Assembly: GCF_004123675.1 (NCBI RefSeq)
Contig: NZ_CP035417.1
Coordinates: 2,347,501 to 2,411,500, forward strand
DNA from: Leisingera sp. NJS204
GTDB taxonomy: Bacteria; Pseudomonadota; Alphaproteobacteria; Rhodobacterales; Rhodobacteraceae
DNA length: 64,000 bases
Reading direction: 5' to 3'
A model generated the notes under the pieces. That model was given only the letters and a program-made list of their open reading frames with translations, was not told the DNA's origin and searched no databases. The first letter of the stretch is position 1, and each line of letters starts with the position of its first letter. Below are positions 17,783 to 26,984 of this stretch, in pieces. A program made the position numbers and the translations under genes.

Positions 17783-18892
17783 TCACGCCCCCGGCACGCT
17801 CACCACCCCGCCGCCGACGCAGGCCCGCACGCCGGTGGTGCCAGGGCAGGACGTCGCCATCCCCCGCGCCACCCGCACCGCCAGATGGGCAAAGGCCTGC
17901 GCCTCCAGCATGTCGCCGTCCAGGCCTGCGTCCTCAACCGGTTTCACCGCACAATCCAGCGACACCCGCAGCATCTGCATCAGCACCGGGTTGTGCCGCC
18001 CGCCGCCAGTGACCAGCACTGCCTCCGGCGGCTCCGGGCAATGCTCCATCCCCTGCGCCACCGAGGCTGCGCACATGGCGATCAGTGTCGCCGCCGCATC
18101 CGCATCGCTCAGCTCATTGACCAGCCCGACCATCTCGGCAAAATCGTTCCGGTCCAGCGACTTGGGAGGCATCCTTGCAAAATACGGCTCGGCCAGGAAC
18201 AGCTCCAGCGCACCGGTTTCCACGGTGCCGGAGCGCGCCACCTTGCCATCCGCATCCCAGGGAATGCCAAGCCGCTCCTGCACCAGATCATTAACCGGCG
18301 CATTGGCCGGGCCGGTGTCAAACGCCAGCAGCGCGCCGGGTCCCTCGGGCCGCTCAAACCGCGGATCCACATAGGTAAGATTGCCAACCCCGCCCAGGTT
18401 CAGGAAACACAGCGGCCGTTCGGCGCCGATGTATTTGGCGCAGGCAAAGTGAAAAAACGGCGCCAGCGGCGCGCCCTCGCCGCCCATCGACACATCGTCT
18501 GAACGGAAATCCCAGACCACCGGCTTGCCCAGGCGTTCGGCCAAAGCCGCGCCATCGCCCACCTGCAGCGTACCCTGCAGCCGCGGCGCATGGGCCAGGG
18601 TCTGGCCGTGAAAGCCGATGATCTCCACGTCCTCGAATTCTGCCAGCGCCGCCGCATGGGCCGCATCGCAAACCCCGGCAGCCGCTTCGACCTCCGGTCC
18701 GGTCCATTTGCCCAGCCCGGCCCGCAGCACGCTGCGCTCGGCTTCGGTATACTCGCGGTAACTGCTCTCGCCGAACCCGTGGATACGCTCGCCATCGGTC
18801 ACCACAACCGCTGCATCCACCCCGTCCAGCGAAGTGCCGCTCATCGCCCCCAGCGCCCGCACCGGACCTGATTTTGCTATGGCCCTGCTCAT
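17783..18892 (-). CDS. anmK: Anhydro-N-acetylmuramic acid kinase
   Basis: The product has 369 residues, the usual AnmK length. The enzyme opens and phosphorylates 1,6-anhydroMurNAc to MurNAc-6-phosphate in peptidoglycan recycling, in the cytosol. The ATP-binding start [18 protein letters not shown], the stretch [33 protein letters not shown], and [13 protein letters not shown] are the family signatures. A related recycling enzyme, NagZ, is encoded at 37495, though not in the same operon. It is divergent from tyrS with 144 bp between the starts. Confidence 0.93.
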   Translation of the reverse strand: MSRAIAKSGPVRALGAMSGTSLDGVDAAVVVTDGERIHGFGESSYREYTEAERSVLRAGLGKWTGPEVEAAAGVCDAAHAAALAEFEDVEIIGFHGQTLAHAPRLQGTLQVGDGAALAERLGKPVVWDFRSDDVSMGGEGAPLAPFFHFACAKYIGAERPLCFLNLGGVGNLTYVDPRFERPEGPGALLAFDTGPANAPVNDLVQERLGIPWDADGKVARSGTVETGALELFLAEPYFARMPPKSLDRNDFAEMVGLVNELSDADAAATLIAMCAASVAQGMEHCPEPPEAVLVTGGGRHNPVLMQMLRVSLDCAVKPVEDAGLDGDMLEAQAFAHLAVRVARGMATSCPGTTGVRACVGGGVVSVPGA

Positions 18893-19036
18893 GGCCTGCC
18901 CCCGTTCTTATGGCTCCGGGCCGTCCCGCCCGCTTGCGCCTGACTCTACAACGCATAAATTGCCGGGAAAACAGGTTCCAACCGGCATCAATGCGATTTA
19001 TAGGGCATGGTGCAAAATCATAGACCGAGGCATGTT

Positions 19037-20293
19037 ATGACCTACACACCGAAATCGGATTTCGTCGCAGTCATGATGGAACGCGGGTTCCTCGCGGACT
19101 GCACCGATTATCAGGGGCTGGATGACGCCCTGATCAGCGGTGTGCGCCCGGCCTATATCGGCTTTGACGCGACTGCAAAATCCTTGCACGTCGGCTCGCT
19201 GATCCAGATCATGATGCTGCGCTGGTTCCAGAAGACCGGCCACCAGCCGATCACCTTGATGGGCGGCGGCACCACCAAGGTGGGCGACCCCTCCTTTCGT
19301 GCCGATGAACGCCCGCTGCTGACCGAAGCCCAGATCGACGACAATATCGCCGGCATCAAGAAGGTGTTCTCGGCCTACATCGACTACGACACCGATGCGC
19401 CGAACAAGGCGCTGATGCTGAACAACGCCGAATGGCTGGACAGCTTGAACTACCTGGAATTCCTGCGCGACATCGGCCGCCATTTCTCGGTGAACCGGAT
19501 GCTGGCATTCGAAAGCGTCAAATCACGCCTTGACCGCGAGCAGTCGCTCAGCTTCCTCGAGTTCAACTACATGATCCTGCAGGCCTATGATTTCATGGAG
19601 CTGAACAACCGCTACGGCTGCATCCTGCAGATGGGCGGCTCGGATCAATGGGGCAATATCGTCAACGGTATCGACCTCACCCGCCGCACCATCGACCATG
19701 AGGTCTATGGCCTGACTTCACCGCTGCTGACCACTTCGGACGGCAAGAAGATGGGCAAGTCGCAGGACGGCGCGGTCTGGTTGAATGCCGAAATGCGCAG
19801 CCCATACGAGTTCTGGCAATTCTGGCGCAACACCACCGATGCCGACGTGGGCCGGTTCCTGAAGCTTTATACCGAGCTGCCGGTTGATGAGTGCGACCGC
19901 CTGGGCGCGCTGGCCGGATCTGAAGTCAATGCTGCCAAGGTGATCCTGGCGAATGAAGTGACCACGCTGCTGCACGGTGCCGGGGCCGCCGCGGCAGCAG
20001 AAGCCACCGCCCGCGAAGTGTTTGAGAAGGGCGGTGTGGGCGACGACCTCCCGACCCTGTCGCTCACTCCGGCGGATCTGGGTGACGGGATTTCCATTGT
20101 GCAGCTGATCGTGAAATCCGGCCTCGCCAAATCCGGCAAGGACGCCAAACGGCTGATTTCCGAGAACGGTGCCAAAATCGACGACCAGCCGCTGACCGAT
20201 GCCGGCCTGATGATCGACGCAGGCGCGCTCTCCTCGCCAATCAAACTGAGCGCCGGCAAAAAACGCCACGCTCTGGTGCGGCTGGACGGCTGA
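19037..20293 (+). CDS. tyrS: Tyrosyl-tRNA synthetase
   Basis: The product has 418 residues. It charges tRNA-Tyr. The class I signature appears as [13 protein letters not shown] (HIGH-like) and KKMGKSQDG (KMSKS-like); the tyrosine pocket has YMILQAYDF and [11 protein letters not shown]. The last 65 residues form an S4-like RNA-binding domain ([19 protein letters not shown]). The ATG at 19037 has GAGG 6 nt upstream, better than one 30 nt earlier. A Rho-independent terminator follows. Confidence 0.95.
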   Translation: MTYTPKSDFVAVMMERGFLADCTDYQGLDDALISGVRPAYIGFDATAKSLHVGSLIQIMMLRWFQKTGHQPITLMGGGTTKVGDPSFRADERPLLTEAQIDDNIAGIKKVFSAYIDYDTDAPNKALMLNNAEWLDSLNYLEFLRDIGRHFSVNRMLAFESVKSRLDREQSLSFLEFNYMILQAYDFMELNNRYGCILQMGGSDQWGNIVNGIDLTRRTIDHEVYGLTSPLLTTSDGKKMGKSQDGAVWLNAEMRSPYEFWQFWRNTTDADVGRFLKLYTELPVDECDRLGALAGSEVNAAKVILANEVTTLLHGAGAAAAAEATAREVFEKGGVGDDLPTLSLTPADLGDGISIVQLIVKSGLAKSGKDAKRLISENGAKIDDQPLTDAGLMIDAGALSSPIKLSAGKKRHALVRLDG

Positions 20294-20316
20294 ACAGGGC
20301 GGCAAAAACACGAGAC

Positions 20317-20342
20317 AGGGGAGCCGCCGCGCTCCCCTTTTT
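20317..20342 (+). terminator. Rho-independent terminator of tyrS
   Basis: AGGGGAGC (20317-20324) pairs with GCTCCCCT (20331-20338) over a 6-nt loop, followed by five Ts (20338-20342). It lies 24 nt behind the tyrS stop. Confidence 0.85.
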
Positions 20343-20472
20343 CATTTACAGCAAGCCCTCCCGCCCATTCCGACCCCATCATAGATGGGCCGTCATGGTT
20401 GGGCATAGCGCCGCGCAGCCGCGCGGCGCGGTCGCGCTTCCTTTGAGACACACGCCAATACAGGCCAGCGCC

Positions 20473-20750
20473 GGGTCAAGGACGGCGCAGCCGCCGTGCG
20501 CAGCACGGTTTATCCTTGAGGCGGGGATGGCCAGGGTAAACTCAAACAGGCGCCTTGAGGGCAAACCTGCCCTTAAGCGCCTCTCAGCCAGCTTCCTTGC
20601 GCCGCAACGCGGCGCCTGCCCAGGGCTCCACCCGTACCTCGCTGAAATCCGTCCCCGGACGGTTTTCCGGGCGTTCGTCACCCCAAGGCCGCACAAAGGC
20701 GAATAGGCACGGCCAAGGCGGCTGCGGGCGCGGGGGGCGCTCCCGGCTGC
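20473..20750. repeat. Alpha-beta composite intergenic repeat, copy 3
   Basis: Alpha, 20473-20588: starts GGGTCAAGG; hairpin CTTGAGGGCA (20554-20563) / TGCCCTTAAG (20568-20577) with one G-U pair; ends CTCTCAGC. Beta from about 20600 is diverged and longer, with GCGCCGCAACGCGGCGC, a later CCCAAGGCCGCAC and a final GCGCGGGGGGCGCTCCC near the next stop codon. Confidence 0.6.
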
Positions 20751-20751
20751 C

Positions 20752-20901
20752 TCAGAGCAGAAACACCTCGACCAGCGTCAGCACCAGAAACACCGGCACC
20801 GACAGGCCGATGGCAATCAGCAGCGCCGCTGCCCTGGTCATCCGCGGGGCCGCAGCCGCCTGCCCCATAACCTGCCCCATAATCTGTTTCTTGTCCTTCA
20901 T
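20752..20901 (-). CDS. Small single-span membrane protein
   Basis: A 49-residue product with an N-terminal charged part (MKDKKQIMGQVMG) and one hydrophobic helix of about 24 residues, AALLIAIGLSVPVFLVLTLV, ending EVFLL. No signal cleavage site is seen. The ribosome site is weak. Two facts support it: the coherent membrane segment, and a beta repeat that ends right at its stop codon as at other gene ends in this window. Function unknown. It is divergent from the acyltransferase-like gene. Confidence 0.5.
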   Translation of the reverse strand: MKDKKQIMGQVMGQAAAAPRMTRAAALLIAIGLSVPVFLVLTLVEVFLL

Positions 20902-20947
20902 GCCCGAAGTTAACCATGAATTAGGTTTCCAGCGCGTTAATGGCCTC

Positions 20948-21865
20948 ATGTTCGACAGTGCCCCCGATCCCGGTATGCCCCCATCGGCAACCCGCCGCCC
21001 TCCGCTCCGCGCCCTTCAGCAATCGCCGGAGTTTGCCCGCGCGCTGATGGCCTGCGGACAGGACCCGCTGTTGCTGGAGGGCACGCTGGTGCTGCAGCGC
21101 CGCCTGCCCGGCGGGCTGCGTCTGGCGATGGTGAACCGGGCGGATCTGAGCAACCCCGCCCCCCTGATGGCAGCCTTGCGCAGGCGTGGACTGGGCCATA
21201 CGCCGCTGATCCTGTCGCCGGAAACACCGGCACCGCAACTCGCCCGCCTTGGTGCGGTACCGCTTGTCACCCCGGCGCATGCAGCGCTTTGGGACCTGAC
21301 CGGCACCCCCGACCAGCGCCGGGCAGCTCTGCACCAGAAATGGCGCAACCGGCTGAACCACGGCGAATCCCAGGGCCTGCGCCTCACCCGCCAGAACCTG
21401 CCGCACGATGTGCGCCACTGGCTGTTCGCCGCCGACGCCAAACAGCAAACCGCCCGCGGCTACCGCAGCTGGCCCATCGCCCTCACCCTTGCCTATGCGC
21501 GTGAAAACAAGGGCCAGGCCAAACTGTTCCAGGCATTCGAGGGCAAAGACCATGTCGCCGCCATCCTGATCCTCACCCATGGCAGCAGCGCCACCTACCA
21601 CATCGCCCATACCACCGCGCGCGGCAAACAGCTCAGCGCCCATCCCATGCTGATGTGGGAGGCCGCATCCTGGCTTGCCAACAAGGGCATCTGCCGCCTT
21701 GACCTTGGCCTGATCGACACAAGCCGCGCCGCTGGACTTGCCCGTTTCAAACTCGGCACCGGCGCCAAGGCGCACCGCCTGGGCGGAACCTGGGGCCTTT
21801 GGCCGCCGTTGGGCCGCCTCTTACGTCCCCTTGCGCTGCTGGACCGGCAGCAAATGGACGCTTGA
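20948..21865 (+). CDS. GNAT/FemAB-like acyltransferase
   Basis: The product has 305 residues. The C-terminal half looks like an acyl-CoA or aminoacyl transferase of the GNAT/FemAB (BioF2-like) type: QKWRNRLNHGESQGL, then AILILTHGSSATYHIAHTTARGKQ, HPMLMWEAASWLANKG, LDLGLIDTSRAAGLARFKLGTGA. This last segment with its G-x-x-x-F-K pattern is typical. The N-terminal 100 residues are less conserved. The substrate is unknown. The ATG at 20948 is chosen because earlier in-frame codons run through a repeat; its ribosome site is weak. Confidence 0.75.
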   Translation: MFDSAPDPGMPPSATRRPPLRALQQSPEFARALMACGQDPLLLEGTLVLQRRLPGGLRLAMVNRADLSNPAPLMAALRRRGLGHTPLILSPETPAPQLARLGAVPLVTPAHAALWDLTGTPDQRRAALHQKWRNRLNHGESQGLRLTRQNLPHDVRHWLFAADAKQQTARGYRSWPIALTLAYARENKGQAKLFQAFEGKDHVAAILILTHGSSATYHIAHTTARGKQLSAHPMLMWEAASWLANKGICRLDLGLIDTSRAAGLARFKLGTGAKAHRLGGTWGLWPPLGRLLRPLALLDRQQMDA

Positions 21866-21916
21866 GCGCCCGCGACGTCCCGTCCCGCTGGACAGATGCA
21901 GGCCGCCTCCATTATA

Positions 21917-21930
21917 TGAACACACGTTCA
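21917..21930. promoter_or_regulatory. Inverted repeat upstream of the SDR gene, possible operator
   Basis: TGAAC-acac-GTTCA lies in a short AT-rich stretch, 7 nt before the ribosome site (gggagg). TetR-family regulators of fatty-acid genes often bind sites of this form. No regulator is adjacent. Confidence 0.4.
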
Positions 21931-21953
21931 GATAACCGGGAGGAGCCCCGCTC

Positions 21954-22709
21954 ATGAAACTTGCAGACACCGCTGCCATTGTCACCGGCGCCGCCTCGGG
22001 CCTGGGCGAGGCCACCGCCCGCTACTTTGCCGGCCAAGGCGCCCAGGTGACAATCCTGGACCGCGACGCCGGCCGCGGAACCCGAGTTGCGGAAGAAATC
22101 GGCGGGCATTTCGCCCAGACCGACGTCACCAGCGAAGACTCGGTCTCCGCCGCCATCGCCCACGCCGCCGGGAAGATGGGCAAGATCACCGCTTGCGTGA
22201 ACTGCGCCGGCATCGCCATCGGTGCTAAGACCGTCGGCAAGGACGGCGCGCATCCGCTGGACGCCTACAAGCGCACCATTGACATCAATCTGGTCGGCAC
22301 TTTCAACGTGGCGCGCCTCGCCGCCGTGGAAATCGCCAAGAACACTCCGGACGCTGACGGCGCCCGCGGGGTGATCATCAACACCGCCTCGATCGCCGCC
22401 TTTGAAGGCCAAAAGGGCCAGGCGGCTTATGCGGCCTCCAAGGGCGGCGTGGCCGGCATGTGCCTGCCGATGGCGCGTGATCTGGCCTCTTCGGGCATCC
22501 GCGTGATGACCATCGCGCCCGGCATTTTCATGACGCCGATGCTGGCCGGCCTGCCGGAAGAAGTGCAGCAGCAATTGGCGGCAGATGTGCCCAACCCCGC
22601 CCGCCTGGGCGATCCCCGCGAATACGGCCGCCTCGCGGGCTTTATCGTCGAAATGGGCTACCTCAACGGCGAAGTCATCCGCATTGACGGCGCCCTGCGC
22701 ATGCGCTGA
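21954..22709 (+). CDS. SDR family 3-hydroxyacyl-CoA dehydrogenase-like protein
   Basis: The product has 251 residues, a classical short-chain dehydrogenase: [16 protein letters not shown] (NAD site, TGxxxGxG), the D-x-D-like ILDRDAG after strand 2 suggesting NAD preference, CVNCAGI, and the catalytic Ser...YAASK (residues 156-165). The insertion [27 protein letters not shown] and the end [12 protein letters not shown] match 3-hydroxyacyl-CoA dehydrogenase type 2 (HSD17B10-like) proteins, which oxidise short 3-hydroxyacyl-CoAs, for instance in isoleucine breakdown. The strong ribosome site GGGAGGAG and a possible operator lie upstream. Confidence 0.85.
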   Translation: MKLADTAAIVTGAASGLGEATARYFAGQGAQVTILDRDAGRGTRVAEEIGGHFAQTDVTSEDSVSAAIAHAAGKMGKITACVNCAGIAIGAKTVGKDGAHPLDAYKRTIDINLVGTFNVARLAAVEIAKNTPDADGARGVIINTASIAAFEGQKGQAAYAASKGGVAGMCLPMARDLASSGIRVMTIAPGIFMTPMLAGLPEEVQQQLAADVPNPARLGDPREYGRLAGFIVEMGYLNGEVIRIDGALRMR

Positions 22710-22990
22710 CACACCTGCTGTTGAGGCCGGGTCAAGGGCTGCACAGCAGCGGCGCCTGCGCCATTCACCCTTAAGGCGGTCTCAGCGGACTACACACTCG
22801 AAACGGCGTCTTGAGGGGCACACCGCCCCTTAAGCGCTTCTCAGCCAAACCTTTTTGCGTTGCGCAGCAACGCGCGGCCCAAGGCCGCACAAAGGTGCCT
22901 TGGCGCAGCCAGGGCTCCTGCGGGCGCGGGAGCACTGCCGCCGATTGACAATCCCTCCAGCCCACATTTCACTCCCATCAGGAGGTCTTG
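22710..22990. other. Gene-free gap filled by a composite repeat
   Basis: Between the SDR stop and the acetyltransferase start only alpha-beta repeat copy 4 is seen, followed by about 50 bp that must hold the acetyltransferase promoter or leader. Confidence 0.55.
22729..22932. repeat. Alpha-beta composite intergenic repeat, copy 4
   Basis: Alpha, 22729-22845: starts GGGTCAAGG; hairpin CTTGAGGGGC (22810-22819) / GCCCCTTAAG (22825-22834) with one G-U pair, then CGCTTCTCAGC. Beta, 22857-22932: hairpin GCGTTGC (22857-22863) / GCAACGC (22867-22873), then GCGGCCCAAGGCCGC and GGGCGCGGGAGC. This is the most compact copy, about 204 bp. Confidence 0.7.
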
Positions 22991-23545
22991 ATGCGCAAAA
23001 CCGAACGGCAGAAAATGCAGGCTGGCGAATGGTACTGTTGCCAGGACAGCGAACTTGGGGTGTTGCAGCACCAGGCCCGCGTTGCGGTGCATCAGCACAA
23101 CACCACCCCGCCTGATCCCGCCGCGCAGCTCAGCCCGCCGCTGGCCGCTCTCTTTGCCGCCCACGGCGAAAACTGCCTGGTTGAGGCCCCCTTCCACTGC
23201 GCCTATGGCATCAACATCACCCTGGGCTGCAACGTCTACATGAACGCGGGCTGCACCATTCTGGACACCGCGCCGGTCACCATCGGCGACGGCGCCATGC
23301 TGGGGCCGAATGTGCAGATCTACTGCGCCCAGCACCACAAGGACAGGGCATTACGGGCGCAAGGGCTGGAGATCGCCCGCCCCGTTACTCTGGGCACGGA
23401 CGTCTGGATCGGCGGCGGCGCAATCCTCCTGCCGGGTGTCACAATCGGCGACGGCGCCATCGTCGGCGCCGGGGCGGTAGTGACCAGGGATGTGGCTGCA
23501 GGCAAAACGGTGACAGGCAATCCCGCCCGCCCCCGGCGCCTGTAA
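22991..23545 (+). CDS. Maltose O-acetyltransferase-like sugar acetyltransferase
   Basis: The product has 184 residues, a left-handed beta-helix acetyltransferase of the Maa/NodL type. It starts MRKTERQKMQAGEWYCCQDSE with the N-terminal Maa segment, continues with the hexapeptide repeats (GINITLGCNVYMNAGCTILD, IGDGAMLGPNVQIYC), the catalytic-site His in AQHHKD, and ends GAIVGAGAVVTRDVAAGKTV-x-GNPAR. It moves acetyl from acetyl-CoA to a sugar hydroxyl. The natural sugar is uncertain. AGGAGG lies 5 nt upstream of the ATG. Confidence 0.85.
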   Translation: MRKTERQKMQAGEWYCCQDSELGVLQHQARVAVHQHNTTPPDPAAQLSPPLAALFAAHGENCLVEAPFHCAYGINITLGCNVYMNAGCTILDTAPVTIGDGAMLGPNVQIYCAQHHKDRALRAQGLEIARPVTLGTDVWIGGGAILLPGVTIGDGAIVGAGAVVTRDVAAGKTVTGNPARPRRL

Positions 23546-23639
23546 TCAAGCCGGTCGTCAGACGGTTAAGGCACCGCCCGCCGCCTTAACCCGCGCTTCA
23601 TATTTCCTTATTAATTCCAAAGCATTATGGAAGAACCTT

Positions 23640-23673
23640 TGACCAAATGTTTCGCGCGCGAAACATTTGGTCA
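23640..23673. terminator. Perfect 34-bp palindrome between convergent genes
   Basis: The arm TGACCAAATGTTTCGCG (23640-23656) is followed directly by its exact complement (23657-23673). It lies between the acetyltransferase stop (23545) and the uup stop (23703). It may be a bidirectional terminator. The centre CGCGCGCG leaves a small loop. Neither strand has a long T-run. Confidence 0.6.
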
Positions 23674-23702
23674 GCCTTACTGTCTTAACTGAAACCGCGG
23701 CC

Positions 23703-25511
23703 TCAGCCCTCGGCTTTTTCCTCCAGCAGCAACCATTCTTCCTCAGCCGCCGCCAGCTTTTCCTGCCGCTCCACCAGCGCTTCGGTCGCTTTCCTGAACT
23801 TGACCGGCTCGCGGGTGAACAGCGCTGGATCCGCCATCAATTCCTGCAGTTTGCCGATCTCCGCTTCCAGCCGCTCAATCTCTCCCGGCAGCGCCTCCAG
23901 CCGGTGCTTTTCCTTAAAGCTCAGCCCGTCCTTGGGCGGACTTTCCTGCTTGGGCTTCGGCTTCGCAACCTTCACCTTCTCAGACTTTTCCGCAATGTCC
24001 AGCGGCCCGCGCTGCGCCAGGTAGTCGCTCCATCCGCCGGCATAAGCCGTGGCCTTGCCGTCGCCTTCCATCGCAATGGTGGTGGTCGCCACCCGGTCCA
24101 GAAAATCCCGGTCATGGCTCACCAGCAGCACGGTGCCGTCGTAATTATCGAGCAGCTCCTGCAAGAGATCCAGCGTCTCCACATCCAGGTCGTTGGTCGG
24201 TTCATCCAGAACCAGAAGGTTCGAGGACCGCGCCAGCAGCCGCGCCAAAAGCAGCCGCGCCTTCTCGCCGCCCGACAAAGACCGAACCGGGGCACGCGCC
24301 TGGGCTTCATCAAACAGAAACTCCTTCAGATAGCCCACCACATGTTTCGGCTGCCCGCGCACCATCACCTGATCCGCCTTGCCGGAAACCCCCAGCAGGG
24401 GATCTGCGGTCAGATTCTCCCACAGGGTCGCATTGCCATCCAATTGATCCCGCGTCTGATCGAACAGCGCCAGCTCCAGATTGGTGCCCAGCTTCACCGA
24501 CCCCGTATCCGGCTCTTCCAGCCCCAGCAGCATCTTCAACAGCGTGGTCTTGCCTGCGCCATTGGGCCCGACAAAAGCCACCCGGTCGCCGCGCTGCACC
24601 TTCAGCGAGAAGTCCTGCACGATCTGCTTACCGCCAAAGGCCTTGCCCAGCCCCTCGGCCTCAATCACCTTGCGGCCCGATTTCGGCCCCGAATCCAACG
24701 CCATCTCAGCTGCGCCCTGGCGCTTGATCTGGTTGCTGCGTTCGGATTTCAGATCCTGCAGCGCCCGCACCCGGCCCATGTTGCGCTTGCGGCGGGCGGA
24801 AATCCCCTCCACCGCCCAGCGGCTTTCGGATTTGATCAGCCGGTTCAGCTTGTGCCGCTGCTGGTCTTCTTCCTCCCACAGCTTGTCGCGCCAGGCTTCA
24901 AAGGCCTCAAACCCCTTTTCCTGCCGGCGCACCGCGCCGCGGTCCACCCACAGCGTCGCCTTCGTCAGCGCCCGCAAAAACGCCCGGTCGTGGCTGATCA
25001 GCACAAAACCCGCGCGGGTCGCCTTCAGCTCATTCTCCAGCCAGGTGATCGCTTCGATATCCAGATGGTTGGTCGGCTCGTCCAGCAGCATCAGATCCGG
25101 CGCCTCGGCCATCAGCTTGGCCAATGCGGCGCGGCGCCGTTCACCGCCGGATGCGGTTTCAACGGGACGCGCCGGATCGAACTTCAACCCTTCGCCCGCG
25201 CGCTCCACCTTGTACATCTCGCCAGGATCCAGCGCGCTGGCGGCAAAATCGCCCAGCGTCGCAAAACCCGTCATCTGCGGATCCTGCTCCATATAGCCCA
25301 CCGATTTACCCGGCGGCACCACAATTGCGCCCTTATCCGCTTCAACAATCCCCGCCATCACCTTCATCAGCGTGGATTTCCCCGACCCGTTGCGGCCCAC
25401 CAGGGCAACGCGGTCGCCGGGCTGAACCACCAGATCGAGATCGGAAAAAACCGGATCGCCCCCAAAGGTGAGGGAAATACCGGACATCTGCAAAAGAGGA
25501 ATACGTGCCAT
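23703..25511 (-). CDS. uup: ABC-F family ATPase, Uup-like
   Basis: The product has 602 residues with two ABC domains and no membrane segment. Domain 1 has GRNGSGKST and SGGERRRAALA with LLDEPTNHLD; domain 2 has GPNGAGKTT and SGGEKARLLLA with VLDEPTNDLD. A linker of charged helices follows domain 1 (REEDQQ-like stretch around residues 240-300) and a coiled-coil C-terminal tail ends the protein (EIERLEAEIGKLQELM), as in Uup. ABC-F proteins act on the ribosome or on DNA structures rather than as transporters. Confidence 0.92.
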   Translation of the reverse strand: MARIPLLQMSGISLTFGGDPVFSDLDLVVQPGDRVALVGRNGSGKSTLMKVMAGIVEADKGAIVVPPGKSVGYMEQDPQMTGFATLGDFAASALDPGEMYKVERAGEGLKFDPARPVETASGGERRRAALAKLMAEAPDLMLLDEPTNHLDIEAITWLENELKATRAGFVLISHDRAFLRALTKATLWVDRGAVRRQEKGFEAFEAWRDKLWEEEDQQRHKLNRLIKSESRWAVEGISARRKRNMGRVRALQDLKSERSNQIKRQGAAEMALDSGPKSGRKVIEAEGLGKAFGGKQIVQDFSLKVQRGDRVAFVGPNGAGKTTLLKMLLGLEEPDTGSVKLGTNLELALFDQTRDQLDGNATLWENLTADPLLGVSGKADQVMVRGQPKHVVGYLKEFLFDEAQARAPVRSLSGGEKARLLLARLLARSSNLLVLDEPTNDLDVETLDLLQELLDNYDGTVLLVSHDRDFLDRVATTTIAMEGDGKATAYAGGWSDYLAQRGPLDIAEKSEKVKVAKPKPKQESPPKDGLSFKEKHRLEALPGEIERLEAEIGKLQELMADPALFTREPVKFRKATEALVERQEKLAAAEEEWLLLEEKAEG

Positions 25512-25554
25512 GCCAGCCAGCTACCCCGGCGGCAGAATCGCGTCAACGCCGCTT

Positions 25555-25576
25555 CTTCATCTTTTCAAAAATACTC
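25555..25576 (+). repeat. CAAATACTC element, copy 3
   Basis: The copy reads cttcatcttttCAAAAATACTC and lies between the olsB stop (25581) and the uup start (25511), directed towards the olsB stop. It is one of four copies in the window. Confidence 0.5.
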
Positions 25577-25580
25577 AAAT

Positions 25581-26324
25581 TCACCCGGCCACCGCCCTGA
25601 GCAGCCGCTTGCGGGCAGCAGGAATGGCCCCGATCTCCAGCCCGGTGAACACATGCAGCGTGTTCATACAGGCATCGACCACCGCATGATCGCTGACCCA
25701 GCCGCCCATCAGCAGATAGGTCCGCAGCAGCGGCGGCATATGCAGCATCGCCTTTTTCACATCCGGTTTCCGCCGCAACCGCGCAGCAAAGCGGAACACA
25801 TCGGGCGCCTTCACCTGCGGCCGCCAGCAAGGCGGCGCCAGATGCCGGTGTTTCAGCAATGCAAAAGCGTCCAGATATTCTGCCGTGGCGGTGCCGGCAA
25901 AAGACGTGCAGCCAAACAGCATCCGCACATCTTTTGCATCAACAAAGACCGTTACCGCCCCCCAGGCAATGCGCAGGATATCCGGGTCGTGCCAATCGGG
26001 ATGGATGCAGAACCGGCCCAGCTCCGCCATCCGGCCCTGGAACCCCTGCAACCCCGGCAGATCATAGAACTGCGCCGAATAACTGCGGCCCAGTTCCGCG
26101 CCGCCCCTCAGCACCAGCAGCCGGAAGCAGCAGACCAAAGCACCAGTCCGCACCTCCTCCACCAGCACATGCACGCAGGCCGCATCATAAGCGTCGCAAT
26201 CGGTGCCGCCGGTGCGAAAGCACAGCGCGCGCAGCGCCTGCGCCGCAGCCACATCCGCAGCCCCCGCCGCCAGGCGCGCGCGGTAACACCCCTTGTGCAA
26301 TAGCACCTCCGGCACTACTGCCAT
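25581..26324 (-). CDS. olsB: Ornithine lipid synthesis N-acyltransferase OlsB-like
   Basis: The product has 247 residues from an ATG with GGGAGG 5 nt upstream. It resembles the OlsB GNAT family: YRARLAAGAADVAAAQALRALCFR at the start, then AELGRFCIHPDW and MLFGCTSFAG, and PPLLRTYLLMGGWVSDHAVVD near the end. OlsB links a 3-hydroxyacyl chain from ACP to ornithine, the first step to phosphate-free ornithine lipids, common in roseobacters. The partner olsA is not directly next to it in this window, so the name rests on sequence resemblance. A start 36 nt upstream lacks a ribosome site. Confidence 0.75.
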   Translation of the reverse strand: MAVVPEVLLHKGCYRARLAAGAADVAAAQALRALCFRTGGTDCDAYDAACVHVLVEEVRTGALVCCFRLLVLRGGAELGRSYSAQFYDLPGLQGFQGRMAELGRFCIHPDWHDPDILRIAWGAVTVFVDAKDVRMLFGCTSFAGTATAEYLDAFALLKHRHLAPPCWRPQVKAPDVFRFAARLRRKPDVKKAMLHMPPLLRTYLLMGGWVSDHAVVDACMNTLHVFTGLEIGAIPAARKRLLRAVAG

Positions 26325-26409
26325 CGCGGCCTCCCCCTTCTCCGGTTCAGCCCTTAACATAAGCGCTGTGACAGCCCGGTGAAGCCCGCTGGACCGGCAG
26401 CCCCCAGCC

Positions 26410-26883
26410 TTACTGGTCCTGCAGGAACTGATCGGGACCGAAGTTGCCCAGGCTGCCCAGCAGCTGGCGCAGGAACGTGTTGTCCTGCACGCTGGAACTG
26501 GTCACCCGGCGTTCCAGCGGCACCACTTTGCCGTCTTCCAGGCTGAACCGCTCAATCCCCTGCACCACTCCGGCGGTGTCAAAGCTGATCGCAACCAGAT
26601 CGCGCGCCACCGGTTTCGGGGCTGCGGCGCCATAGTGGCGGAACCGGGTCGCCACGTAATAATAACCGCTGTCGTTCAGCACCCCGGTCGAGGACGGGAT
26701 ACCGACGCTTTCGGCCACCGAATCCCGGGTATCGATCCCCGGCACCACTTCGGCCAGCTGGTCCGGCGTGGGCACATACCCGTGCTTGCGGTAAACCGAC
26801 GAACAGGCCGCCAGTGCCAGCCCCGCCGCGGCAAAAACCGCCCCGCGCATAACGGACTTAAAGTGAAATGCCTTAGCAACCAT
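26410..26883 (-). CDS. bamE: BamE (SmpA/OmlA) outer-membrane lipoprotein
   Basis: The product has 157 residues. A signal peptide ends in the lipobox LALAACSS (Cys26), so it is a lipoprotein of the outer membrane. The BamE core follows: HGYVPTPDQLAEVVPGIDTRDSVAESVGIPSSTG and the two-strand part GYYYVATRFRHYG and DLVAISFDTAGVVQGIERF. BamE helps the BamA-D complex insert beta-barrel proteins. It shares a 101-bp promoter region with the divergent yceD, as is usual in this family of bacteria. Confidence 0.88.
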   Translation of the reverse strand: MVAKAFHFKSVMRGAVFAAAGLALAACSSVYRKHGYVPTPDQLAEVVPGIDTRDSVAESVGIPSSTGVLNDSGYYYVATRFRHYGAAAPKPVARDLVAISFDTAGVVQGIERFSLEDGKVVPLERRVTSSSVQDNTFLRQLLGSLGNFGPDQFLQDQ

Positions 26884-26984
26884 GACTGCCCCCCGGCCTT
26901 ATGCCGCAATGCGCGGCTTGAATACGTCTTTGAACCCGATTACCTAATGACCGCTTCCGGTTCAAGAAACGAAAGTCCCCGATT

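Larger units (their letters stand above)
20294..20751. other. Convergent gap: terminator plus composite repeat
   Basis: The gap behind tyrS holds the tyrS terminator, then alpha-beta repeat copy 3, which runs up to the stop codon of the small minus-strand gene at 20752. I see no other gene. Confidence 0.6.

Noticed and set aside
23667..26303. Open frame of 878 codons on the plus strand
   Set aside because: It lies antisense to uup and olsB, which have clear family motifs and ribosome sites; its His/Gln/Arg-rich composition is typical of the reverse frame of GC-rich genes.
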